Positions 14,908 through 23,924 are shown, counted from the first letter of the stretch. The stretch is DNA of 64,000 nucleotides from Streptomyces griseiscabiei (GCF_020010925.1 NZ_JAGJBZ010000002.1:186001-250000), one strand, 5' to 3'. The notes: generated by a model from the sequence alone, not told the origin. Numbers and translations: made by a program.

Positions 14908-17313
14908 ATGAACGAGGGGAAGCCCACGAAGGCGAAATGGTGGAGCCGCCCCCGAGCGCACGGCGCGACGGGGGCCGGGACGACGGGGGAACACGTCGGG
15001 GAGGGCGAAGGGTTGGCCGCGGGGTTGTCCGCCGGGGCGGTTCGCGAAGAAAACCCCGAGGGCGACTTCGAGTTGGAGCGTCCGGCACCGGTGACGGCAC
15101 CTGCCTCCGGCGAGGACGGCATTCGGGCCGAGACCGGCTCGGACCCGGGCGCCGACTTCGAACTGGCCCGCCCGGCCGCCGAATCCCCGCTCCGTTCCCG
15201 TTCCCGCTCCACGTCCCTCGCCGACGTGGCCACCGGCGCGGACGGCGACTTCGAACTGGAGCGACCGGCTCCGCCGGACGCGGGTCCGGATGCAGGTCCG
15301 GGTGTGGTTCTGGATGCGGCGGCCGATGGCGACTCGTCGGCCGGCTCGGGCGGTTCATCGGCCCGTTCCGGTGACGTGTCGGTCGGGTCGGGTGCCGCGT
15401 GGGTCGACCTCTACCGGTCGGCGGCAGGGCCCGGTGTCGCGGAAGCCCGGTCAGGCGGCTCGTCGGCCGACGCCGCCGAGGTCGGTGCCGGTGCGGTCGC
15501 CGCCACCGCTGCGGCCGTCCACGCGACCGGCGTCGTGGACGCGGTCGCCGTCGCCGAGGCCCGGCCCACCGGCGCGCAGGGTGCCCTGAGCGCCCCTGAC
15601 GCGCCCTCTGAGCGCCCCAGGCCGCTGCACACCCCCGATCCCTACGGCACGCCGCCGTACGGCGAGCCCGGCCCCTGGGCGCCCGCTCCGCCGGTCCAGC
15701 ACCCGGCGACGACCCCCGCCCACGGCACGGACGTGCGGCCGGCGTCATCCGCGCACGACGTACCCGCGATGGCGGGGGCGTCGGCGCACACCGACGCGAC
15801 CTCGCCGGTGCCCCCGGCCCACGGCACCGCCGTACCGTCGACCGCCGCGACGTCCGGCCCCGAGGTGTCCCAGCCTCCCGGGGCCTCCTACGCGTATCCG
15901 TCCCAGCCGGGCCCGCCGCCGTACGGGGACTCGGCGCAGGCGGTGCCGCCTCCCTACGCGGGCGGGCCCCGGCCGGTGCCGCCGCCGTACGCGGGTGGGG
16001 CCGAGCACGCGCAGCACCCGCGGCCCAGGCAGCCCTCGCAGGTCGCTGGAGGCCATCAGCCCCCGGCGGCGTATGCCGAGGTCGGGCACGCCCCGCACGC
16101 CGGGGTAGGGACGGCGCCGGGGCCCTGGCAGAACTACGACCCCTGGGCCGGATCGGGGTCGTTGCAGCAGAACGGGGCCGCGGTGGACGGCGGCACCCGG
16201 CGCCGGGGGCGGGGGAAGGTCCTGTTGGTCGGGGCCGTGCTGATCGCCGTCGTGGCCGGAGGCATCGGCGGAGCCGTGGGCGCGTATCTGGAGCGCAACG
16301 GCGGAGTCGGGGCGATCGAACTGCCGCAGACCAGCGACGGCGTGACGGGCCGGGCACCCGACAGCGTCGCCGGGATCGCCGCCCGCGCGCTGCCCGGCGT
16401 CGTCACCCTCCATGTGAGCGGGGACAGCGCGCAGGGCACCGGCACCGGGTTCGTCCTCGACGAGCGCGGCCACATCCTCACCAACAACCACGTCGTCGAC
16501 CCCGCCGGCACGAACGGCGACATATCCGTGACGTTCAGCGGCGGCGAGACCGCCAAGGCCACCGTCGTCGGCCGGGACACCGGCTACGACCTGGCCGTCG
16601 TCAAGGTGTCCGGCGTCACCGGACTCGATCCGCTGCCCCTCGGCAACTCCGAGGAGGTCCGGGTCGGCGACCCGGTCGTCGCGATCGGCGCCCCCTTCGA
16701 CCTGGCCAACACCGTCACCTCCGGCATCATCAGCGCCAAGGAGCGGCCCATCACGGCCGGCGGCGAGAGCGGCGACGTGAGTGACGTGTCGTACGTGGAC
16801 GCGCTGCAGACCGACGCGCCCATAAACCCGGGGAACTCCGGCGGCCCCCTCCTCGACGGCAAGGGCCGGGTGATCGGCATCAACAGCGCCATCCGCTCGG
16901 CCGGCAGCGGCTCCGAGTCGGACGGCGGGCAGGCCGGTTCGATCGGGCTCGGCTTCGCGATTCCCATCAACCAGGGCAAGCGCGTCGCCGAGGAGCTGAT
17001 CAACACCGGCAAGGCCACCCATCCGGTGATCGGTGTCACCCTCGACATGGACTACTCGGGTGACGGCGCCCGGGTCGGCGACGAGAGCGACGGCGACGGC
17101 ACCGGGGTGACCTCGGGCGGACCCGCCGACCGTGCGGGCATCCGCTCCGGCGACGTCATCACCGCGGTCGACGGCCAGCGCGTCCACTCCGGCGACGAGC
17201 TGATCGTCAAGGTCCGCGCCCACCGCCCCGGCGACCGCCTGGAACTCACCCTCCGGCGCGACGGCGGGGAGCGCACGGTCACCCTCACCCTCGGCTCGTC
17301 CGGCGGCGCCTGA
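14908..17313 (+). CDS. HtrA/DegP-family membrane serine protease with PDZ domain
   Basis: An 801-residue envelope protease. A ~435-residue cytoplasmic part is Pro/Ala-rich and has three near-identical DFELxRPA motifs (first Asp at residues 53, 83 and 114). A transmembrane helix lies at about 436-460 (KVLLVGAVLIAVVAGGIGG). The extracellular trypsin-like domain has a complete triad: H528 in NNHVVD, D561 in YDLAVV and S644 in GNSGGP. A C-terminal PDZ domain starts near SGGPADRAGIRSGDVITAVD. It follows the anti-sigma gene, so it may act in envelope quality control or in sigma-factor signalling. The long N-terminus is several times that of typical HtrA proteins. Confidence 0.93.
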   Translation: MNEGKPTKAKWWSRPRAHGATGAGTTGEHVGEGEGLAAGLSAGAVREENPEGDFELERPAPVTAPASGEDGIRAETGSDPGADFELARPAAESPLRSRSRSTSLADVATGADGDFELERPAPPDAGPDAGPGVVLDAAADGDSSAGSGGSSARSGDVSVGSGAAWVDLYRSAAGPGVAEARSGGSSADAAEVGAGAVAATAAAVHATGVVDAVAVAEARPTGAQGALSAPDAPSERPRPLHTPDPYGTPPYGEPGPWAPAPPVQHPATTPAHGTDVRPASSAHDVPAMAGASAHTDATSPVPPAHGTAVPSTAATSGPEVSQPPGASYAYPSQPGPPPYGDSAQAVPPPYAGGPRPVPPPYAGGAEHAQHPRPRQPSQVAGGHQPPAAYAEVGHAPHAGVGTAPGPWQNYDPWAGSGSLQQNGAAVDGGTRRRGRGKVLLVGAVLIAVVAGGIGGAVGAYLERNGGVGAIELPQTSDGVTGRAPDSVAGIAARALPGVVTLHVSGDSAQGTGTGFVLDERGHILTNNHVVDPAGTNGDISVTFSGGETAKATVVGRDTGYDLAVVKVSGVTGLDPLPLGNSEEVRVGDPVVAIGAPFDLANTVTSGIISAKERPITAGGESGDVSDVSYVDALQTDAPINPGNSGGPLLDGKGRVIGINSAIRSAGSGSESDGGQAGSIGLGFAIPINQGKRVAEELINTGKATHPVIGVTLDMDYSGDGARVGDESDGDGTGVTSGGPADRAGIRSGDVITAVDGQRVHSGDELIVKVRAHRPGDRLELTLRRDGGERTVTLTLGSSGGA

Positions 17314-17359
17314 CCTCGGCACCGCGGCCAGGACGGCGGGGCGTACTGACAGCAACTTC

Positions 17360-17388
17360 ACAGGAGGGGGGCCCGCACCCCCTCCTGT
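17360..17388 (+). terminator. Stem-loop between htrA and tatB
   Basis: ACAGGAGGGGG at 17360-17370 pairs perfectly with CCCCCTCCTGT at 17378-17388 with a 7-nt loop. It likely terminates the sigma/anti-sigma/htrA transcript. Confidence 0.8.
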
Positions 17389-17547
17389 CAGGCAAACAGC
17401 TGGGAAAACCCTTCGCCGGGGTGCGGTCCGGAGCCGTCCGACGGTACCGGTTCGACGGGATCGCCGGGTACCGTGGATCCGGCCCGGACCACGGAAGACC
17501 TGCCGAGGCCCGAGGATCGGGACCGAGGACATCGCAAGGAGCTTCAG

Positions 17548-18024
17548 GTGTTCAATGACATAGGTGCGCTCGAGGTGGTGACGCTCGTCGTCCTCGCCGT
17601 GCTCGTCTTCGGTCCGGACAAGCTCCCGAAGGTGATCCAGGACATCACGCGGACCATCCGCAAGATCCGCGAGTTCTCGGACAGCGCCAAGGCGGACATC
17701 CGCAGTGAACTGGGACCGGAGTTCAAGGACTTCGACTTCGAGGACCTCAACCCCAAGACGTTCATCCGCAAGCAGCTGGACAACGACGAGCTGGGGCTGA
17801 AGGAGATCCGCAACGGCTTCGACCTGAAGAAGGAGATGGCCGAGCTGACGGACGCGGTCCACGGCCGCGAGTCCGAGTCGGCGTCCTCGTCGTCGTCCTC
17901 TTCCACCGCCGCCATCGGGTCCGGCTCCGAGGGTCCCGGGTCCGGCTCGTCCGGCGGAACCATCGACATGACCAAGAAGCCCGAGCGGGACGAGCGTCCG
18001 CCGTACGACATGGACGCCACCTGA
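17548..18024 (+). CDS. tatB: Twin-arginine translocase subunit TatB
   Basis: A 158-residue Tat component. The N-terminal hydrophobic helix with the hinge FGPDKLP (VVTLVVLAVLVFGPDKLPKV) is the family signature. It is followed by an amphipathic helix (IQDITRTIRKIREFSDSAKADI) and a charged helical region with FKDFDFEDLNPKTFIRKQL, then a Ser-rich disordered tail. TatB binds Tat substrates together with TatC. Start: GTG 17548 (VFNDIGALEVV) has AAGGAG 8 nt upstream; the longer frame to 17473 is read-through. The position after htrA matches the mycobacterial order. Confidence 0.93.
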   Translation: MFNDIGALEVVTLVVLAVLVFGPDKLPKVIQDITRTIRKIREFSDSAKADIRSELGPEFKDFDFEDLNPKTFIRKQLDNDELGLKEIRNGFDLKKEMAELTDAVHGRESESASSSSSSSTAAIGSGSEGPGSGSSGGTIDMTKKPERDERPPYDMDAT

Positions 18025-18353
18025 GTCGTACGCCCGCACCGGGCGCCCGGCCGCCGCGTGTGCTGCCGTCGTGCGCCCGCGAGGCGTCCGTACCGCTTCC
18101 GGCCTGCCCTTTCGTGCCGTACGCCCGTGTGTCGCCGCTCCCTCGGACGTGATGCGATTCATACCGTGACACCCCCTCGTACGGCCCGAAGCCGCCCGTA
18201 CGCCGTCCCACGCGCCGGGCGCTTTCCCTGCTGCTCGGAGAGCTGTGGCTATGCTGCCCAGTTGTTGTGCGGACCGTAGGAGAGCGAGCGACGACGCCCG
18301 AGGGGGGCGGGCGGCCGCTCCGGTCCGTCGAGAGCGAGGAGGCGTCCGGGCAC
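18025..18353. other. Intergenic region between tatB and the next gene
   Basis: About 330 nt with no supportable gene. TATGCT at 18250-18255 is a plausible -10 box for the downstream gene. GTG 18267 is in frame with that gene but lacks a ribosome binding site. AGGAGAG near 18278 has no ATG, GTG or TTG in suitable position. Confidence 0.4.
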
Positions 18354-19025
18354 ATGGAGACGACGAGTCGGGTAGGCGCGCAGGCGTCGGCCGCGGAGGG
18401 CGGACAACAGGTCCCCTCCGCCCGCCGCACGGTCGACGGCTATCTGCTGGCGCCCTTCCCCTGGTACGGCCTCGACGAGGCCTTCACGGGACCGCGCTGG
18501 CTGATGCAGGTCGGTACGTCGGCGGAAGGAGCCGTCGAGCACGGTTCGATCGGACACGGCGACGAGCCCTCGGTGCGCAACGAGTACACCGCCGGGTCGG
18601 ACGACGAGACCAAGGAGCGGTTCGCGGTCGTGGTGACCGTCGCGGCGAACCCGTCCCGGCGCAGCGCCGACGGTACGGGGCTGCTGGAGGCCACGTCGGT
18701 CTCCTCGGCGGCGTGGCTCGCGGGTGTGGGGCTGCTGTCCTTCACCTGGCCCGGACAGCTGGACCACTCCCTGCGGGACGACTGGCTGGACCAGCAGACC
18801 GAGGCGGCGTGGGTGCTGGCGGACGACCTCGCCGGCGAGGACTGGTCGACGCTGTCCCTGCCCGTGGACGGGGTTCCCACGCCGTTCCACTACCGCGAGT
18901 CCGAGTTCGGGTGGGTGCTCGCCGGGTCCACCTCGGAAGGGGTGCACGTGGGGGCGTACGGGCGTGGGATGAGCGCGTACGGTCTTGGCTTCGCCGTGGT
19001 CAAGGACATCGAGGCGTACGCATAG
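18354..19025 (+). CDS. Conserved hypothetical protein
   Basis: A 223-residue soluble protein I cannot assign. It has no signal peptide, membrane helix or Cys cluster. The fold looks mixed alpha/beta with many Trp residues (FPWYGLDEAFTGPRWLMQVG; AAWLAGVGLLSFTWPG; EFGWVLAGSTSEGVHVGAYG). I chose ATG 18354, preceded by GAGGAGG at 11-12 nt; GTG 18267 would add 29 residues of poorer character. It lies alone between tatB and the convergent mrp gene and ends in a good terminator. The codon bias is normal for the region, so it is a real gene. Confidence 0.7.
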   Translation: METTSRVGAQASAAEGGQQVPSARRTVDGYLLAPFPWYGLDEAFTGPRWLMQVGTSAEGAVEHGSIGHGDEPSVRNEYTAGSDDETKERFAVVVTVAANPSRRSADGTGLLEATSVSSAAWLAGVGLLSFTWPGQLDHSLRDDWLDQQTEAAWVLADDLAGEDWSTLSLPVDGVPTPFHYRESEFGWVLAGSTSEGVHVGAYGRGMSAYGLGFAVVKDIEAYA

Positions 19026-19031
19026 GGGAAA

Positions 19032-19060
19032 GGGCACCGCTGCGTTGTGCTGCGGTGCCC
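19032..19060 (+). terminator. Terminator after the conserved hypothetical gene
   Basis: GGGCACCGC pairs with GCGGTGCCC around an 11-nt loop and is followed by TTCTT, one of the few U-containing tails in the window. Confidence 0.75.
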
Positions 19061-19108
19061 TTCTTCGCGGTGGGGGCTCCGGTGGTTCGGGGACTGCGGG
19101 CTCGTCGT

Positions 19109-19135
19109 GGCTTGCCGCGCAGTTCCCCGCGCCCC
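19109..19135 (-). repeat. Dispersed intergenic repeat, copy B
   Basis: On the minus strand this reads GGGGCGCGGGGAACTGCGCG, then GCAAGCC. It is the best match in the window to the repeat seen at 8229, 31281 and 35369. It lies between convergent genes. Confidence 0.6.
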
Positions 19136-19178
19136 TTCCGGGGCCGCCCCTGGCTTCGGCAGGCGCCCTGGAGCAGCC

Positions 19179-20312
19179 CTAGAACTTGTTCCTCGGGGTG
19201 ATTCCCAGGCTCATGCCCGACAGGCCGCGCTGGCGGCCTCCCAGCTTGCCCGCGATGGCGCGCAGGGCGGAGCCGGCGGGGGAGTCGGGGTCGGAGAGGA
19301 CGACCGGGCGGCCGTCGTCGCCGCCCTCGCGGAGGCGGACGTCGATCGGGATGGAGCCGAGGACCGGGACGGTGGCGCCGGTGGTGCGGGTGAGGCCGTC
19401 GGCGACGGTCTGGCCGCCGCCCGTGCCGAAGACGTCGACCATCTCGTCGCAGTGCGGGCAGGGCAGGCCCGCCATGTTCTCGACGACACCGACGATCTTC
19501 TGGTGGGTCTGCACGGCGATGGACCCGGCGCGCTCGGCGACCTCGGCCGCCGCCTGCTGAGGGGTCGTCACGACGAGGATCTCGGCGTTCGGGACCAGCT
19601 GGGCCACCGAGATGGCGATGTCGCCCGTGCCCGGCGGGAGGTCGAGGAGCAGGACGTCCAGGTCGCCCCAGTAGACGTCCGAGAGGAACTGCTGCAGCGC
19701 CCGGTGCAGCATCGGGCCGCGCCAGACGACCGGGGTGTTGCCCGGGGTGAACATACCGATCGAGATGACCTTCACGCCGTTCGCGGACGGCGGCATGATC
19801 ATGTTCTCGACCTGGGTGGGGAGGCCGTCGGCGCCCAGCATGCGGGGCACGGAGTGGCCGTAGATGTCGGCGTCGACGACACCGACCTTGAGGCCGTCGG
19901 CGGCCATGGCCGCCGCCAGGTTCACCGTCACCGAGGACTTGCCGACACCGCCCTTGCCGGAGGCGACGGCGTACACGCGCGTGAGGGAGCCGGGCTTGGC
20001 GAACGGGACCTCGCGCTCGGCCTGGCCGCCGCGCAGGGCGCCCGCCAGTTCCTTGCGCTGCTCGTCGCTCATGACGTCCAGCTCGACGTCGACGCGGGTG
20101 ACACCCTCGACGGCCGCGACCGCGTCGGTCACGCGCTGGGTGATCGTGTCGCGCATGGGGCAGCCGGAGACGGTCAGGTACACCGCGACCGCGACCGCTC
20201 CGTCCGCACCGATCTCCACCGACTTGACCATCCCGAGTTCGGTGATGGGGCGGTTGATCTCGGGGTCGTTCACCGTCGACAGTGCTTCGCGCACCGCGTC
20301 TTCCGTAGCCAT
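19179..20312 (-). CDS. mrp: Mrp/NBP35-family Fe-S cluster carrier ATPase
   Basis: A 377-residue cytoplasmic P-loop protein for iron-sulfur cluster transfer. The N-terminal MIP18/DUF59 domain covers about residues 1-95 (STVNDPEINRPITELGMV; GCPMRDTI). Then come the deviant Walker A GKGGVGKSSVTVNLA, the switch motif VDADIYGHSVPRML, and the CPHC pair (PCPHCDE) that binds the cluster in dimers. Start ATG 20312 has no Shine-Dalgarno sequence, but TACCAT lies 7 nt upstream, suggesting a leaderless mRNA. The following genes (DUF1003, MgtE-N/CBS) appear in the same order in mycobacteria (Rv1229c-Rv1232c). Confidence 0.92.
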   Translation of the reverse strand: MATEDAVREALSTVNDPEINRPITELGMVKSVEIGADGAVAVAVYLTVSGCPMRDTITQRVTDAVAAVEGVTRVDVELDVMSDEQRKELAGALRGGQAEREVPFAKPGSLTRVYAVASGKGGVGKSSVTVNLAAAMAADGLKVGVVDADIYGHSVPRMLGADGLPTQVENMIMPPSANGVKVISIGMFTPGNTPVVWRGPMLHRALQQFLSDVYWGDLDVLLLDLPPGTGDIAISVAQLVPNAEILVVTTPQQAAAEVAERAGSIAVQTHQKIVGVVENMAGLPCPHCDEMVDVFGTGGGQTVADGLTRTTGATVPVLGSIPIDVRLREGGDDGRPVVLSDPDSPAGSALRAIAGKLGGRQRGLSGMSLGITPRNKF

Positions 20313-20319
20313 AGGGTCG

Positions 20320-20325
20320 ATGGTA
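20320..20325 (-). promoter_or_regulatory. -10-like hexamer for leaderless mrp transcript
   Basis: TACCAT (minus strand), 7 nt, then ATG. It lies in the short gap after the DUF1003 gene, so mrp would have its own promoter. Confidence 0.5.
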
Positions 20326-20355
20326 CGGCGACCCGCGGGGCCCCTGGGAGCCCCG

Positions 20356-21054
20356 TCAGCGGTCGCCCATGTCACGTCCGCGCGGGTGCTCCGACGGGAA
20401 TACGGTCCGCACCGCGCGCGGCCCCTCGCCGTCGTGCTCCTGCAGCTCCCTGACCAGGTCATGGAGCTCCGAGCGCAGCCAGTCGCGGGTGGCGACCTCG
20501 CCGAGACCGATCCGCAGCGCGGCGATCTCCCGGGTCAGATACTCGGTGTCGGCGATCGACCGCTCGTTCTGCTTGCGGTCCTGTTCGAGGTTGACCCGGT
20601 CGCGGTCGTCCTGGCGGTTCTGCGCGAGCAGGATCAGGGGGGCGGCGTACGAGGCCTGCAGGGAGAGCATCAGGGTCAGGAAGATGAAGGGGTAGGTGTC
20701 GAAGCGCAGGTCGCGCGGGGCGGAGACGTTCCACACCACCCACAGGATGATCACGACGGTCATCCAGACGAGGAACGTGCCGGTCCCCAGGAACCGGGCG
20801 ATCCGCTCCGAGAGCCGTCCGAAGGCCTCCGGATCCCACTCGGGCAGCAGCCTCGCCCGGCGCGGCAGCGGCTGGTCGAGCCGTGTACGCGGGCGGGCGG
20901 TGGCTCCGGCGAGCGTGCGCTCCCGCGCGGGCGACCCGGAGGACGACGGTGCGCGCTCGCGTACGCCCGCGCTGGAGTGGGCCCGTTCCCGCCCCGGCGT
21001 GCGCCCTCCGGGGCGCCCGTCGCGCCCTTCGCGCTTGTTCCGCTCAGAGATCAT
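20356..21054 (-). CDS. DUF1003 family membrane protein
   Basis: A 232-residue protein. It has a basic Arg/Ser-rich N-terminus (~65 residues) and two transmembrane helices: TFLVWMTVVIILWVVWNV and FIFLTLMLSLQASYAAPLILLA. Next comes the DUF1003 hallmark AQNRQDDRDRVNLEQDRKQNE, and the C-terminus is a cytoplasmic coiled helix. Function is unknown. The ATG lies inside the end of the upstream MgtE-N/CBS gene (11-nt overlap), so the two are translationally coupled and probably act together at the membrane. Confidence 0.9.
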   Translation of the reverse strand: MISERNKREGRDGRPGGRTPGRERAHSSAGVRERAPSSSGSPARERTLAGATARPRTRLDQPLPRRARLLPEWDPEAFGRLSERIARFLGTGTFLVWMTVVIILWVVWNVSAPRDLRFDTYPFIFLTLMLSLQASYAAPLILLAQNRQDDRDRVNLEQDRKQNERSIADTEYLTREIAALRIGLGEVATRDWLRSELHDLVRELQEHDGEGPRAVRTVFPSEHPRGRDMGDR

Positions 21055-22345
21055 CGGCGGCCCCCTCGTCGTCGGTCACGCCGTCGTCCTCGTGCAGATG
21101 GAACTCCGTCTCCCGCCAGTCCTCGGGCAGCATGTGGTCCAGGACGTCGTCCACGGTCACCGCGCCCAGCAGCGACCCGCTCTCGTCGACCACGGGCGCC
21201 GCGACCATGTCGTACGTCGCGAAGAACCCGGCGACGGCCCGCAGCGCGGCCTCCGGGTCCAGCGGCTGGAGGCTGTCGTCGAGGATCGAGCTGACCAGCG
21301 TGTACGGCGGGTCCCGCAGCAGCCGCTGGAAGTGCACCGTGCCGAGGTACTTGCCCGTCGGGGTCTCGTCGGGCGGCCGGCACACGTACACCTGGGCGGC
21401 GAGCGCGGGGGACAGGTCGGCGTTGCGGACCCGGGCGAGCGCGTCGGCGACGGTCGCGTCCGGGCGCAGCACGATCGGCTCGGTGGTCATCAGACCGCCG
21501 GCCGTCTTCTCCTCGTACGCCATGAGCCGCCGTACGTCCGCCGCGTCGTCCGGCTGCATCAGTGTCAGCAGGCGTTCCTGCTCCTCCTCCGGTAGCTCGG
21601 CGAGGAGGTCGGCGGCGTCGTCCGGGTCCATGGCCTCCAGGACGTCGGCGGCCCGCTCCTCCTTGAGCTTGCCGAGGATCTCGATCTGGTCGTCCTCGGG
21701 CAGCTCCTCCAGGACGTCGGCGAGCCGGTCGTCGTCGAGGGCGGCGGCGACCTCGGCCCGGCGCTTGGGGGAGAGGTGGTGCAGCACATTGGCGAGGTCG
21801 GCCGGGCGGAGCTGCTCGAAGGTGGCGAGGAGGTTCTCGGCGCCCTGCCCGTGCTCCTCCAGCGAGAACCCGGTGACCGCCGACCACTCCACGGTCAGCG
21901 TCTCGCCCTTGTGCCGCCGGAAGGCTCCGCCCTTGCCCTTGCGGACGAACACCCGGTCGATCTCCCAGTCCCGGCGGGCCGGCAGCTGCTGCACCGAGAT
22001 GTCGAGGACGGACACCTCCTCGCCGGTCTCGACGAGGGTCACGCGCCGGTCCAGCAGTTCGCCGACGACCAGCCGCTCGGTGGGCCGCTGTTCGAACCGG
22101 CGCACGTTCAGGACGCCGGTGGTGATGACCTGGCCGGACTCGATGCCGGTGACCCGGGTCATGGGCAGGAAGATCCGGCGGCGGGTGGACAGTTCGACGA
22201 CCAGACCGAGCAGGCGCGGCGGTTTGCGTCCCACCCGCAGGATGGCCACCAGGTCGCGGACGCGGCCCACCTGGTCGCCGTTGGGGTCGAAGACGGCGAC
22301 GCCGGAGAGGTGGGAGACGAAGATCCGGGGCGCCACCGCCGCCAT
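21044..22345 (-). CDS. MgtE N-terminal-domain and CBS-domain protein without the MgtE channel
   Basis: A 433-residue soluble protein. Two PRC-barrel-like segments come first (about residues 1-70 and 90-160: FVSHLSGVAVFDPNGDQVGR; LLDRRVTLVETGEEVSVLDI). The MgtE N superhelical domain follows (LRPADLANVLHHLSPKRRAEV; MDPDDAADLLAELPEEEQERL), and then a pair of CBS domains (TTEPIVLRPDATVADAL; VAAPVVDESGSLLGAVTVDDV). In MgtE the last two domains sense Mg2+, but the transmembrane pore is missing, so this is more likely a sensor or adaptor than a transporter. It is coupled to the DUF1003 membrane gene. GGAAAGGGG precedes the ATG. Confidence 0.9.
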   Translation of the reverse strand: MAAVAPRIFVSHLSGVAVFDPNGDQVGRVRDLVAILRVGRKPPRLLGLVVELSTRRRIFLPMTRVTGIESGQVITTGVLNVRRFEQRPTERLVVGELLDRRVTLVETGEEVSVLDISVQQLPARRDWEIDRVFVRKGKGGAFRRHKGETLTVEWSAVTGFSLEEHGQGAENLLATFEQLRPADLANVLHHLSPKRRAEVAAALDDDRLADVLEELPEDDQIEILGKLKEERAADVLEAMDPDDAADLLAELPEEEQERLLTLMQPDDAADVRRLMAYEEKTAGGLMTTEPIVLRPDATVADALARVRNADLSPALAAQVYVCRPPDETPTGKYLGTVHFQRLLRDPPYTLVSSILDDSLQPLDPEAALRAVAGFFATYDMVAAPVVDESGSLLGAVTVDDVLDHMLPEDWRETEFHLHEDDGVTDDEGAADDL

Positions 22346-22521
22346 GAGCCGCCCCTTTCCTTCCCGTCGCGAGGGGATTGTCCGCCGAGGAGGGCTTCAG
22401 GCTAGCCCGTCCCGATCGGATATGCCCTGGTGAGCGGTGCGGACGGACTGGCTCCGAGGCGGGCCGGGACCCCCGGTACTCTGCGGTACGCCTGGACTCC
22501 CCACGAAGAGGTGCATCGCCT

Positions 22522-23277
22522 GTGACTGTGATTCCCCGTACCCGAAGGGCCGCACTGGTGAGCGCCGTCTGCACCCTCGTGGCGAGCGGGCTGGGGCTCA
22601 CCGGATGCGCCGAGGATCCCAACGAGGGGACGAACGGGGTCGGCAAGCTGGAGCCCGCGAAGATCCAGAGCACCACCAGGGCGGCGGCCACGGCGGCGGA
22701 CACGGTCCGGCTGTCCGGGGCCGTGGTGACCAGCGGCAAGACCTACAAGCTGGACATGCGCCTGAAGGAGGACGGCGGCACGGGTTCGGTGACGGTGGAG
22801 GGTTCGACCTTCCGGCTGCTGAAGGTCGACGAGCACCTCTTCCTCAAGGCCGACAAGGACTTCTGGGACCACCAGGACTCGGGGAAGGACGACGGCGACG
22901 AGGACTCCGAGGCGGCAGCGGCGGACAAGCTCGACGGCATGTACGTGAAGGTGCCGACCGGCGATCCGGCCTACAAGCGCTTCAGCGGCTTCACCGACAA
23001 GGACGTCCTCCTCAACAGCCTTCTCACCCTGCACGGCACGCTGTCCACCGACGGCCACCACGAGCAGTCCGGCACCCGCACCATCCGCATCACCGGCGAC
23101 AAGGGCTCCGGCGGCACCCTCGACGTCTCCCTCGAAGGCACCCCCTACCCCCTCCGCCTCGTCCGCGCCGGCGACGCCGGAACCATCCTCCTCACCGACT
23201 GGGGCAAGGACTTCACCCTGGAGGAACCGGACGAGAAGTCGGTGGTGGACTACGGCAAGCAGCTGCCTACGTCATAG
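22522..23277 (+). CDS. Exported lipoprotein of the LppX/LprAFG type
   Basis: A 251-residue lipoprotein. The signal peptide has basic RTRR, a hydrophobic core and the lipobox LTGC (Cys at about residue 28), so it is anchored on the outer face of the membrane. The mature part contains the repeated beta-strand patterns of the LppX_LprAFG fold (VRLSGAVVTSGKTYKLDMRL; GSVTVEGSTFRLLKVDEHLFL), which in mycobacteria binds or carries lipids. An acidic loop (DSGKDDGDEDSEAAAADK) is specific to this protein. GTG 22522 is chosen with AAGAGG upstream; GTG 22528 is an alternative. Confidence 0.83.
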   Translation: MTVIPRTRRAALVSAVCTLVASGLGLTGCAEDPNEGTNGVGKLEPAKIQSTTRAAATAADTVRLSGAVVTSGKTYKLDMRLKEDGGTGSVTVEGSTFRLLKVDEHLFLKADKDFWDHQDSGKDDGDEDSEAAAADKLDGMYVKVPTGDPAYKRFSGFTDKDVLLNSLLTLHGTLSTDGHHEQSGTRTIRITGDKGSGGTLDVSLEGTPYPLRLVRAGDAGTILLTDWGKDFTLEEPDEKSVVDYGKQLPTS

Positions 23278-23369
23278 GTGTCACAGGGCCGGGACGCGCC
23301 GTGCGCGCTCCGGCCGTACTGGGAGGGGCGGCTGCCCGGCGTCGGTCGGCCACGCCCGGGGACCGGTCC

Positions 23370-23918
23370 TCAGCGCTCTCGCCTGCGGCGGCCGAAGAGG
23401 AGGCGCGGTACGGCCGCCGGGATCGGTTGACGGGTCGTCGCGGGCGTGGGGAGCGGGGCCTCCGCGAGGTCGCCGTCGGGCAGCGGCAGGGTCGATCCCG
23501 TCGGCCTCAGACGGAGCACCCGGCACTCGCGGGCCCAGCGGGCCGGCATCGCCTCACCGTCGGGGGCGTTGAGGCGCTTGCCCTTCAGCTCGGCCACGAC
23601 GGTTTCCCACTCGGCGGATCCGGGGGCCAGTTCGACGACGTCCGCGGCCCAGCTGACCAGCCGCCCGCCCTTGTCCTTGCTGCGGACGGTCACCACCGCC
23701 GAGCCCCCGTCGATCAGCTCCGGCAACGGCTGCTCCCCGGGCCCGTCGCCGACCACACACGCCGCGCCCTCGTGCCAGACGTGCCACAGGGCGCGCGACG
23801 CGGCACCCTGCCCCCGCACCCAGACGAGCCCGGACTTCTTGGTGGCCTCTTCGACGAGGGCCTGATCGAACAGGGCGTCGGCGGTCAGCGCGTCGGCGCC
23901 CGGCGAGTCGGCGGTCAT
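23370..23918 (-). CDS. FMN-binding split-barrel-like (PNPOx-type) conserved protein
   Basis: A 182-residue cytoplasmic protein. The segment KKSGLVWVRGQGAASRALWHVWHEGAACVVGDG followed by VTVRSKDKGGRLVSWAADVVEL resembles pyridoxamine-phosphate-oxidase-like split barrels, although cofactor residues cannot be confirmed by eye. The C-terminus is basic (RLLFGRRRRER). No ribosome binding site is visible, but TAGGCT lies 6 nt before ATG 23918. It is convergent with the lipoprotein gene and adjacent to corA. Confidence 0.7.
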   Translation of the reverse strand: MTADSPGADALTADALFDQALVEEATKKSGLVWVRGQGAASRALWHVWHEGAACVVGDGPGEQPLPELIDGGSAVVTVRSKDKGGRLVSWAADVVELAPGSAEWETVVAELKGKRLNAPDGEAMPARWARECRVLRLRPTGSTLPLPDGDLAEAPLPTPATTRQPIPAAVPRLLFGRRRRER

Positions 23919-23924
23919 GGGGGC

